DNA of 32,897 nt from the NCBI GenBank assembly GCA_026398515.1, contig JAPLSS010000758.1, positions 1-32,897 on the forward strand, given 5' to 3'. The notes under the pieces were generated by a model. It had not been told where the DNA came from. It made no database searches and was given only the letters and a program-made list of their open reading frames with translations. The translations under genes were made by a program, and so were the position numbers. The DNA is from Candidatus Sumerlaeota bacterium. Its GTDB lineage: Bacteria; Sumerlaeota; Sumerlaeia; JAPLSS01. Below, one piece after another: positions 17,120-23,711 of this stretch. Each line of letters opens with the position of its first letter. Positions within the stretch are counted from its first letter, which is position 1.

Positions 17120-17149
17120 TTGACATTTCTCGCCCCAAAGTGCTACAAG
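17120..17149 (+). promoter_or_regulatory. Sigma70-type promoter of the second pseudopilin gene
   Basis: Perfect -35 TTGACA (17120-17125), 18-base spacer, -10 TACAAG (17144-17149), 61 bases before the start codon. The spacer differs from that of copy 1, so only the -35 box and geometry are shared. Confidence 0.6.
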
Positions 17150-17210
17150 TGACGCAGTTGGATTCAGAAGATCGTAAAGCATCCATCTTTTGCGAGGGGA
17201 GGGCAGGGAG

Positions 17211-17855
17211 ATGTGTGTCGGATGGAGACGGGGTTTTACTCTCATTGAGCTGTTGATCGTGGTGGCGATCATCGCCATTTTGGCGGCAATCGCGGTGCCG
17301 AATTTTCTGGAGGCGCAGACACGGTCGAAGGTGTCGCGGGCCAAGGCGGATCAGCGCACTTTCGCCACGGCGAACGAGGCGTACGCGGTGGATTGGAATC
17401 GGTGCGCGTTGGCGAACAACGAATATGGGAAAGTTGGTCCCCCGAATTGCGTGGCCGATCCCACTGACCCGCGGTGGGACAACGCGTACGCCCAGTCGCG
17501 CCTGACCACCCCGATCGCCTACATCACTTCGCTGGTCAAGGACCCCTTCAAAGCCTCCAGCGGGGTATGGAACTCGAATACGGGCCTGCCGGGGCATGGC
17601 GTCTATATGACCTATCATGCCTTTGTCTGCTCGGCTCTCAACAACAACCACAAGCAGGCATACTCCCAAGGCTACACCTGGTGGCTGAGCAGCGACGGCC
17701 CGGCGCGAAACACCGCGGGCAACCCTACACAAATCCTGCTGGGGATCGCCAACCCCGGGCAGACCGAGTGCGCCTATGATCCAACCAATGGCACGATGTC
17801 GTGGGGCTGGGTCATCCGCACGAACAAAGGCATTTTCTCCGTGCCCGGATCGTGA
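17211..17855 (+). CDS. Pseudopilin-like protein with prepilin methylation motif (copy 2)
   Basis: A 214-residue paralogue of the preceding protein. The prepilin signal is canonical: RRGFTLIELLIVVAII with Gly8 before the cut and mature Glu5 at residue 13. The first 60 residues after the cut are almost the same as copy 1, including SKVSRAK-DQR and EAYAVDWNR. The middle diverges and the end SWGWVIRTNKGIFSVPGS again matches. The start at 17211 is preceded by AGGGAG; an in-frame TTG at 17190 is less likely. The pattern (conserved ends, variable middle) suggests related but not redundant surface subunits. Promoter and terminator are its own. Confidence 0.88.
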   Translation: MCVGWRRGFTLIELLIVVAIIAILAAIAVPNFLEAQTRSKVSRAKADQRTFATANEAYAVDWNRCALANNEYGKVGPPNCVADPTDPRWDNAYAQSRLTTPIAYITSLVKDPFKASSGVWNSNTGLPGHGVYMTYHAFVCSALNNNHKQAYSQGYTWWLSSDGPARNTAGNPTQILLGIANPGQTECAYDPTNGTMSWGWVIRTNKGIFSVPGS

Positions 17856-17914
17856 TTCCGGGCATTGACCCGGCACCCGCGGAGCAGGGGACTTCTGGGC
17901 GGCACGAAAAGCGG

Positions 17915-17951
17915 ACGGGGGAAGCGCGAGCCGCGCGCTTCCCCCGTTTTC
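17915..17951 (+). terminator. Rho-independent terminator after pseudopilin 2
   Basis: Perfect 14-bp stem ACGGGGGAAGCGCG / CGCGCTTCCCCCGT, loop AGCCG, followed by TTTT. The stem core GGGGGAAGCG is the same as in the terminator of copy 1, showing that the duplication included the 3' flank. Confidence 0.85.
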
Positions 17952-18002
17952 CTTGGGAGAGCGAAGCAGGGAGCGCCACTTCCGCCCCCGGCTCTTGTCG
18001 CG

Positions 18003-18782
18003 CTATCCCCAATGCTCTCTCAAGAACGCGAGATCCCGCCGCGCCCCCGCGAACAACCGCTCCACGTCCTCCCGGGGCGCGCGCACGCCGGATGTGAACT
18101 CCAACGTGAACGAGCCGGCGAACCCTTCTTCGCGCAGGATGCGCAGCCCTTCCTGCGCCAAGTCGGCCTGCTGATCCAGGCGGACAAACGCGGCGCCCTC
18201 GCGGATCTGAACGTGGACGTGGGTGATCCTTGGCCCCAGGCGGCGGAGCCAGTCGCGCAATTCGTCGGTGTCGGGCCGGAAGGGATGAACGATCGCCTCA
18301 AACCGCTCGCGTCCGAGGGCGTCGAACAGTGCGGCGGCCTGCGCCGGCGTTTCGGCGAGGGTCCCGGGGTGGCACTCGCATAGCGCGCGACAGTTCTCCG
18401 GGAGCAAGTCGCGAAAGCGGCGGATATTCCTCAGATCCGCGTCGCGCCGGGCGGGGTCCTTTCCGAAGTTGAACTTGACCCCTTGCGCGTTGAGTTCGCG
18501 CGCCAGTTCCGCCGCGCGCCGCCATTCGCCCTCCGCCTCGTCGCCGAAGTTGCAGTAGGAATTGAACACGGCGGCCGGGAAGCCGGAGTCGACGATGGCC
18601 TTGCGTTCTTTCGCGTCGGCCAGGGCCGCGTGGTTCTCCCAAAGCTCCATGCCGTCGAATCCGGCGGCGCGGAACCGTTCGATCCATTCGCTGACCCGAT
18701 AGGTCGGCGTCTTGCCCGTCGCCCAGCGGTTCGGCTCGAGGAGGATGGTTCCGATGTAGAATTCGCCGTTGAAGTCGGACAT
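18003..18782 (-). CDS. Sugar phosphate isomerase/epimerase family TIM barrel
   Basis: A 259-residue protein of the xylose-isomerase-like/AP endonuclease 2 superfamily, predicted to isomerise or epimerise a sugar or sugar acid with a bound divalent metal. Metal-ligand regions are visible: FDGMELWENHA (42-52), CECHPGTLAETPAQA, a His-containing VHPFRPDTDELRDW, ITHVHVQI and the C-terminal LEFTSG. The start at 18782 has AAGGAG upstream. It lies downstream of the SDR gene on the same strand, separated by a 95-bp gap with a large hairpin, and both may act on the same sugar acid. Exact reaction unknown. Confidence 0.8.
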   Translation of the reverse strand: MSDFNGEFYIGTILLEPNRWATGKTPTYRVSEWIERFRAAGFDGMELWENHAALADAKERKAIVDSGFPAAVFNSYCNFGDEAEGEWRRAAELARELNAQGVKFNFGKDPARRDADLRNIRRFRDLLPENCRALCECHPGTLAETPAQAAALFDALGRERFEAIVHPFRPDTDELRDWLRRLGPRITHVHVQIREGAAFVRLDQQADLAQEGLRILREEGFAGSFTLEFTSGVRAPREDVERLFAGARRDLAFLREHWG

Positions 18783-18800
18783 GGAAAAGGCTCCTTGGTT

Positions 18801-18870
18801 GGCCACAGAGAGGCACAAAAGACACAAGAGAGGTGAAGTCCTCTTGTGTCTTTTGCGCCTCTTTGTGGCC
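18801..18870. repeat. Inverted repeat of the GGCACAAAAGACACAAGAG type
   Basis: Arms 18801-18830 and 18841-18870 are inverted copies of 30 bp with two mismatches around a 10-base centre. The purine-rich arm resembles short repeats I have met often in intergenic DNA of many environmental bacteria. It fills the gap between the SDR and isomerase genes and would form a strong hairpin in their common transcript. No T-run follows, so it is not an evident terminator. Confidence 0.85.
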
Positions 18871-18877
18871 CAATCTT

Positions 18878-19711
18878 CTACACCCCACTGAACGCCGAGA
18901 AGCCGCCGTCGATGGGAATCACAATTCCGGTGACGAATTCCGCCGCCGGCGACAAGAGCCATAGCACCGCGCCGATCAGGTCCTCGGGCTTGCCGAAGCG
19001 GCCCTGCGGCGTGTGGCTGAGGATCGTCTGGCCGCGCGGGGTCCAGCCGCCCGTCTTCTCGTCCACCAGCAGGAAGCGGTTCTGCTGGGTGAGGAAAAAG
19101 CCCGGCGCCAGCGCGTTGACGCGAATGTCGGGGGCGTAGTTCTGGGCCAAGTGGACGGCGAGCCACTGGGTGAAGTTGGCCACGGCGGCCTTGGCGGCGC
19201 TATAGGCGGGGATGCGCGTCAACGGGCGCAGCGCGTTCATCGAGGCGATGTTCAGGATCGTCCCGCGCTTCCTGGCGGCGAACTCGCGCGCGAAAACCTG
19301 CGACGGAATAATCGTTCCAATACAGTTTAGATCGAACACCCACCTCACGGCCTCCGGCGGCAGGTCGAAGAACGACAGCGCCGGCGAGGTGGTGGCTTCG
19401 GCCTTGTTGCCGCCCGCGCCGTTGATCAGCGCGTCGACCGCGCCGAACTCCTCCAGCGTCGTGGCCAGCGCGCGTTCGACCGCCGCTTTGTCCAGCACGT
19501 TGACGGGCGCGGCGATGGCCTGGCCCCCCTTGGCGACAATGGCGTCGGCCACCTTCCGCGCGGCGCCCAGCGCGACGTCCAGCACGGCGACCTTGGCCCC
19601 GACGGCGCCCAGCGCCTCGGCCATGGCGGAGCACAGCACGCCCCCGCCGCCGGTGACGGCGACGACCTTTCCGTTCAGATCGAAAAACGCGGCGGAATCG
19701 AAGGCGGCCAT
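18878..19711 (-). CDS. SDR-family oxidoreductase, D-mannonate oxidoreductase-like
   Basis: A 277-residue short-chain dehydrogenase. The N-terminal FFDLNGKVVAVTGGGGVL and the segment GFFLTQQNRFLLVDEKTGG with TPRGQTILSHTPQGRFG are typical of the SDR mannonate/fructuronate oxidoreductases (the Bacillus YjmF type). These interconvert fructuronate and mannonate with NAD(H) in hexuronate breakdown. The catalytic set Ser157, Tyr170 and Lys174 (AYSAAK) and NGAGG (97-101) are present. The last Gly of the cofactor-binding turn is replaced by Cys27 (TGGGGVLCSA). The gene is followed by the isomerase/epimerase gene and diverges from the sulfatase-fold gene. Confidence 0.85.
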   Translation of the reverse strand: MAAFDSAAFFDLNGKVVAVTGGGGVLCSAMAEALGAVGAKVAVLDVALGAARKVADAIVAKGGQAIAAPVNVLDKAAVERALATTLEEFGAVDALINGAGGNKAEATTSPALSFFDLPPEAVRWVFDLNCIGTIIPSQVFAREFAARKRGTILNIASMNALRPLTRIPAYSAAKAAVANFTQWLAVHLAQNYAPDIRVNALAPGFFLTQQNRFLLVDEKTGGWTPRGQTILSHTPQGRFGKPEDLIGAVLWLLSPAAEFVTGIVIPIDGGFSAFSGV

Positions 19712-19786
19712 GGAGGAGGTCCTTTTTGCGCGGAATGGCGCTTCTTCCCCTAGCGATTCTCCCCGGCGAATGCAATGGAAAAGGAG

Positions 19787-19807
19787 GCCGCCCTCGGCGA
19801 GGGCGGC
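19787..19807 (-). promoter_or_regulatory. Perfect hairpin in the SDR leader
   Basis: GCCGCCCTC-GGC-GAGGGCGGC, a 9-bp perfect stem with a 3-base loop, lies 76 bases before the SDR start. Read on the minus strand it is followed by CTCCTTTTCC, a weak T-rich run, so it could act as a leader attenuator or 5' stabilising hairpin. The role is a guess. Confidence 0.35.
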
Positions 19808-19900
19808 GTCCACGCGAGATTGTGGTTGAACTCTCCACGTGGGGTCGCCAAGGTCATGGTTTGCCGTCAGCGCGTGATATGACCCAAGAGGAGAAGAGCC

Positions 19901-21295
19901 ATGCCCGTCAAAGCGAAGGCGCCGGAGGTTTCCGGCAACCGCCCCAACATCCTGATCGTCCTGCTCGACACCGCCAGCGCGCGGTTCCTCTCGTGCTACG
20001 GCTACCCGAAGAAGAACACGCCGCTCATGGACCGGCTGGCCGCCGAGGGCGCGCGGTTCGCTTATTGTTACGGCAATGGGCCGTGGACCCCGCCGGCGCA
20101 CGCCTCGCTGTTCACGGGGCTGCCGAGCATCGTCCACAAGATCAACCACGACCACATCAACCAGAAGACCAAGGCCATGTTCCAGCGGGTCCGGTTCCGC
20201 GGCCAGTTCCCCACGCTGGCCAGCCTGCTGTCGGACAACGGCTACCAAACGGTCGGCATTTGCGGCAATGGCTGGGTGCATGAGAAATCGAACGCCAGCT
20301 ATGGCTTCCAGTTCTGGGACACCATGCGGCGGCCGGACGATCAACACGCGGCCCCGAAGCAGCGGGAAATGCAGATGCGCGGCCGCTCGACCGTTTGCAT
20401 GCTGGAATGGGCGGATACAAAACGCGACCCGTCGAAGCCCTACTTCGCCTTCGTCAACTACCTGACTCCTCACCTGCGGCGCCGGCCGCCGATGGAGTAT
20501 CAGAAGCGCTTCGTCAAAGGCCCCTGCCCCGAGTATTTGCATGACATCACCAGCCTCAACTGCTTCGGCTATCTCTGGAACGGCGTGCTCAAGCCCGAAC
20601 ACATGGAGGCGTTCAAGGGCTTGTATGCCGCGTTGATGGCGCAGACCGACGACCAGATCAAGGCCCTGCTCGACGGGTTGAAGAAGCGCGGGATGATGGA
20701 CGACACGATCGTCGTCATCACCGCCGACCACGGCGACGAGAACGGCGAGCACAACCTGCTGGACCACCAGATGTGCGTCTACAACACGCTGATCCACGTG
20801 CCGCTGATCTTCTGGCATCCCCAGCGCATGAAGGCCGGGCGCGTCGAGAACCGCCCCGTGCAGCTGAGCGACGTGGCCCCAACGCTACTCGACCTCGCCG
20901 GCCTGGAGAAGGTCCGCCAGCGGCAGAAACAAATGAAGGGCCTCGACCTGTTTGCGGAGGTCCCCCAACTCAAAGGTTCGCGTCCCATCGTGTCCGAGCA
21001 CGGCGTGCCGCGCCTGATTATCCGCAACGCCATCGCCGGCACGCCGACCGTGACGCCGGAGCAATACACGCCCTACCTGCGCCGCTTGAAGTGCATCATC
21101 TTCGACGGCTGGAAGCACATCTGGGGGAGCGACGGCCGCGACGAACTCTACAATCTGAAAACGGACCACGCCGAGACGGCGAATGTGATCGAGAAATACC
21201 CAGCGAAGGCTAAAGAGCTTCGCCAGCGTCTGGAACGTTGGGTCAAGTCCTACGGCGAGACGCTGGAGCGCGACAAGCGCCGCCCGAAGCCGTGA
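19901..21295 (+). CDS. Sulfatase-fold hydrolase with Thr at the nucleophile position
   Basis: A 464-residue member of the alkaline phosphatase/sulfatase superfamily. Metal-binding Asp23 (ILIVLLDTASARF) and Asp276-His277 (ITADHGDENGEH) are present. The motif that in sulfatases reads C/S-x-P-x-R is here W-T63-P-P-A-H-A-S-L-F-T-G: Thr instead of the Cys or Ser converted to formylglycine, and His instead of Arg. Thr nucleophiles occur in phosphodiesterases of this superfamily, so a phosphoester or phosphonate substrate is as likely as a sulfate ester. No signal peptide is seen, so the enzyme is probably cytoplasmic. AGGAGA precedes the ATG. The stop codon is directly followed by a hairpin repeat. 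Confidence 0.85.
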   Translation: MPVKAKAPEVSGNRPNILIVLLDTASARFLSCYGYPKKNTPLMDRLAAEGARFAYCYGNGPWTPPAHASLFTGLPSIVHKINHDHINQKTKAMFQRVRFRGQFPTLASLLSDNGYQTVGICGNGWVHEKSNASYGFQFWDTMRRPDDQHAAPKQREMQMRGRSTVCMLEWADTKRDPSKPYFAFVNYLTPHLRRRPPMEYQKRFVKGPCPEYLHDITSLNCFGYLWNGVLKPEHMEAFKGLYAALMAQTDDQIKALLDGLKKRGMMDDTIVVITADHGDENGEHNLLDHQMCVYNTLIHVPLIFWHPQRMKAGRVENRPVQLSDVAPTLLDLAGLEKVRQRQKQMKGLDLFAEVPQLKGSRPIVSEHGVPRLIIRNAIAGTPTVTPEQYTPYLRRLKCIIFDGWKHIWGSDGRDELYNLKTDHAETANVIEKYPAKAKELRQRLERWVKSYGETLERDKRRPKP

Positions 21296-21319
21296 GTTCG
21301 TAGTGCGACCTTCAGGTCG
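21296..21319 (-). repeat. Hairpin repeat with CACTACGAAC tail at a gene junction
   Basis: On the minus strand: CGACCT-GA-AGGTCG followed by CACTACGAAC. On the plus strand the tail begins at the first base after the TGA of the sulfatase-fold gene. The stop codon of the broken PIN gene (21312-21314) lies inside the hairpin. The repeat therefore forms the exact junction between two convergent genes. Confidence 0.88.
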
Positions 21320-21611
21320 TAATCGTTTCAAACAGAAACGCTTCATCCATGGCGTCCGGAAGCGGGGCGGCCAACGGGGCGCCGGACACGAGCACACCCG
21401 TGTGCATCAGGTGGTCGATAAAGGCCGCCACCGACCCTGCATCGAATCCGAAGCGGGGCCGCTTGAGGACCTCCGTGTACTCGGCAATCAGGCGGGCATC
21501 CAGGCAAAGCCGGACCTCGCCGGACACGACCCAGCGGACGATGTCGCCGGGCGGCGAGAAGGGGGACAAGAAGCCCGACACGAGAACGTTGGTGTCGAGC
21601 ACGATGTTCAT
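21312..21611 (-). pseudogene. PIN-domain toxin, 3' end replaced by a repeat
   Basis: A PIN-domain ribonuclease toxin of the VapC/COG1569 type, 99 residues long instead of about 135-140. MNIVLDTNVLVSGFL (Asp6) and AEYTEVLKRPRF (Glu44/Glu47) are intact, and the expected PD-x-DEAFLE segment starts correctly. After EAFL it runs into FETITT and a stop provided by the hairpin repeat at 21296-21319. The last conserved acidic residue and final helices are lost, so the product is probably inactive. The start at 21611 gives the classical N-terminus and overlaps the old antitoxin stop as ATGA. Confidence 0.85.
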
Positions 21612-21807
21612 CGCGATCGCTTCCGGCGCACGGCGGCGATTTCGGATTCGATCTCTTCCGCGCTCAGGCGATCCAATCCGCGTTCCACCGATTGCCGCTG
21701 CATTCGAACCACCGCCGGTTGGTGACCACCAGTTCACGCTCGCGCGCCAAATCCTTCCAGACTTGGGCGGACTTCCCACGCAAATCCCGGACGGTCAGGA
21801 ATTTCAT
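21608..21807 (-). pseudogene. Phd/YefM-type antitoxin, internal deletion and frameshift
   Basis: The N-terminus MKFLTVRDLRGKSAQVWKDL and ARERELVVTN is that of a Phd/YefM antitoxin. The frame then shifts, and translation from the ATG at 21807 stops at 21664 after 47 residues. In another frame the expected C-terminus is still present down to 21608: MQRQSVERGLDRLSAEEIE and then SEIAAVRRKRSR, with its stop overlapping the toxin ATG. About 40 residues, including the usual NGRPIALL core, are missing between the two parts. GGAGGGG still precedes the start. Both halves of the toxin-antitoxin locus are thus broken. Confidence 0.85.
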
Positions 21808-21831
21808 CGCGCCCCTCCATTGTGATGCAAT

Positions 21832-21859
21832 AGTGTACACAGTTGCGGACCAGTGTCAA
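21832..21859 (-). promoter_or_regulatory. Promoter and YefM-type operator of the decayed toxin-antitoxin locus
   Basis: On the minus strand TTGACA (21859-21854) is followed after 16 bases by TACACT (21837-21832). The palindrome GTGTACAC (21833-21840) overlaps the -10 box. TGTACA is the reported core of YefM operator boxes, which fits autorepression by a Phd/YefM antitoxin. The regulatory site appears better kept than the genes. Confidence 0.55.
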
Positions 21860-21894
21860 GGAAAGCGGCGCATCCCTGGGAAATCCGGAGGGCG

Positions 21895-23379
21895 TCAGTA
21901 TCCGGCCGCCGGCTCCGGCGCGAAGCGCGCGAGAACCAAGTCGGTCACGCCGTGGAATTCGCCTTGCGCGGCGTTGCACAGCGGGAAATCCGAGGATTGG
22001 GACATGCCGGCGGCGTAGAGATCGCCCGACTCGCCCGCGATCGTGTCGCGCAAACTATCCTCGCCGTTCCCGCCCAGATAGGTCGCGTAGAGAACCGTGG
22101 ACAAGTCTCCAGAGAGTTTGGCCAGGTAGCCGTCGCGTCCGCCGCGGTTGGCGCGTTGAAACGCCGCGGGCGTGACCGGGAAGTCCGTCGAACTCGTCCC
22201 GCCGCACACGATCGCCTCGCCCGCGGCGTTGACCGCGATCCCTTCGGTCAGTTCCGCCCCGTCGCCGCCGAGAAGCGTGCTGGCCACGAGCTCGCCCGAG
22301 GGAGAGAACTTGGAGACGAACGTGTCGCTCTTTCCGCGCAACATCCGTTGGAAGGCGCCCGCCGTCGTGGGGAAATCGGGCGACGGGGTGAAGCAGGAGA
22401 CGTACGCGGCGCCCTGCGCGTCGATGGCCAGGCTGTGCGTGCCGAGGAACTCGCCGCCCGAGCCGCCGAGGCAGGTGGCGTAAACCAGGCCCGAGCCGTC
22501 GGGCGTCAACTTGGCGAGATAGTAGTCGTCCTTGCCCGCGCGCTTGCGCGCCGTCTCGGCCGGAGCGAGGGGAGCGTCGTCCGATTCCGTCGAAGTCAGC
22601 ACATAGACGAAGCCCTTCCCGTCGACGCGCACCGAGCCGGCGCCCGGCTCGTCGGCCGATCCGCCGAGATACGTGGCCCACAGCACGCGCGAGCCGTCGC
22701 CCTTGACCTTGATGACGACGAAGTCCTTGCCGCCCCGCGGCTCCTTCTGGAAGGCGTGGGCGAACCACTCTTTGGGCATCGGCGTTTGCTTTGACGCCGG
22801 GTCCCAGGCCGACGTGACGTAGATGTCCCCCGCCGCGTCGATCGTCATGTCGCGGTGCTCGTAATAGCTGCCACAGTAGCTGAGCCAAACCAGGCCGCTT
22901 CCGTCGGGCTTGAGTTTGGCGATAAAGCCGCAGGCGGGCCGAGAGATGTTGCTGGGGTGGTGTCCAACAAATTGTGGCTGAAAGACATCAGGCGTCGTCG
23001 GCAGCCCGTCGGACGCCTCACCCGCCACGTAGACGGGGCCTTGCGCGTCGACGCGAATCGAGAACCCCTTTGACGGCCCGCCGCCCGCGCCGCCGATCAG
23101 CGTGCACCAGACGGGCTTGCCCTCCGGCGTCCACTTCGCCACGAAGATGTCGCCTTGCGTTCCTTTGGGGGTGCGGCTGAACGCGCCCGGAGTGGTGGGG
23201 AAACCCGGCGAGTCGGTGCGCCCGGTGATATAGAGGTTCCCCTCGCGATCGAGCGTGATCCCGCGCGTCTCCTCATGCGCCGCCCCGCCCCAGTAGGTGG
23301 AAAACACGGGCTTATACGGCTCGGCGGCGAACGAGACGCCGGCCGAAACGGCCAGACAGATTGCCACCAGGATCTGCAT
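21895..23379 (-). CDS. Secreted SBBP-repeat seven-bladed beta-propeller
   Basis: A 494-residue exported protein built of SBBP (seven-bladed beta-propeller) repeats. After a signal peptide (1-19, ending SFAA) there are seven repeat units, each with a strand of the type W/Y-x-T-Y-L-G-G (YWGG, LIGG, YCGS, YLGG, CLGG, LLGG, YLGG). The usual D-x-G-x-x-Y-V-x-G and FPTTPGAF motifs lie between them. Seven units would close one complete propeller. Such proteins are thought to be extracellular binding or adhesion modules; no enzyme activity is implied. No sorting domain is visible at the C-terminus. The start has GGAGGGGC upstream. Neighbours are glycan-related. Confidence 0.88.
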   Translation of the reverse strand: MQILVAICLAVSAGVSFAAEPYKPVFSTYWGGAAHEETRGITLDREGNLYITGRTDSPGFPTTPGAFSRTPKGTQGDIFVAKWTPEGKPVWCTLIGGAGGGPSKGFSIRVDAQGPVYVAGEASDGLPTTPDVFQPQFVGHHPSNISRPACGFIAKLKPDGSGLVWLSYCGSYYEHRDMTIDAAGDIYVTSAWDPASKQTPMPKEWFAHAFQKEPRGGKDFVVIKVKGDGSRVLWATYLGGSADEPGAGSVRVDGKGFVYVLTSTESDDAPLAPAETARKRAGKDDYYLAKLTPDGSGLVYATCLGGSGGEFLGTHSLAIDAQGAAYVSCFTPSPDFPTTAGAFQRMLRGKSDTFVSKFSPSGELVASTLLGGDGAELTEGIAVNAAGEAIVCGGTSSTDFPVTPAAFQRANRGGRDGYLAKLSGDLSTVLYATYLGGNGEDSLRDTIAGESGDLYAAGMSQSSDFPLCNAAQGEFHGVTDLVLARFAPEPAAGY

Positions 23380-23595
23380 TTGCGCCCCTCCGGAAGCAAT
23401 GAGGAATCGCGAGTATAGAGTCCGCCTGAAGGTGGCTGCGGAAGGACTTCCTCAGAAGGACCGATGACCCGGCGGAAGATGTCCGCCTCATCTCCCATGT
23501 CCGCATTATGTGGAGTTCAGGTGTGCCGCTCAATGACCAAATGTCGTGGGTGGCGACGACCGCAGGCGTTTCGGGCATATCCGCCTTACCAAAAC
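23380..23595. other. Divergent intergenic DNA, no gene seen
   Basis: First part of the 332-bp gap between the propeller gene and the beta-galactosidase gene. It should hold the propeller promoter. I find no convincing boxes, coding frame or repeat in this part. Confidence 0.5.
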
Positions 23596-23620
23596 ACGCA
23601 GGCTGGAAAGCCTACGCCAC
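23596..23620 (+). repeat. AGGCT-type hairpin repeat
   Basis: GCAGGCT-GGAA-AGCCTACGCCAC: stem AGGCT/AGCCT (23600-23604 and 23609-23613) with tail ACGCCAC. It belongs to the same family as the cluster at 2361-2500. Confidence 0.75.
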
Positions 23621-23652
23621 TCGGCCTCCACTTCTACCACGATCCATCGCCC

Positions 23653-23681
23653 TTGACCTTCGCCGCCGGCGCCCGTATCGG
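23653..23681 (+). promoter_or_regulatory. Possible promoter of the GH42 gene
   Basis: TTGACC (23653-23658), 17-base spacer, TATCGG (23676-23681), 31 bases before the ATG. The -10 box is poor, so this is a weak call. Confidence 0.3.
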
Positions 23682-23711
23682 TATGCCCACTCTGGCGAAA
23701 GGCGAGAACGG

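Noticed and set aside
18878-20818. 646-codon minus-strand frame extending the SDR gene upstream
   Set aside because: The extension is opposite the sulfatase-fold gene and has no family similarity; the SDR fold begins at the ATG at 19711.
19901-21295. Ordinary arylsulfatase
   Set aside because: The formylglycine Cys/Ser is replaced by Thr63, and the following Arg by His.
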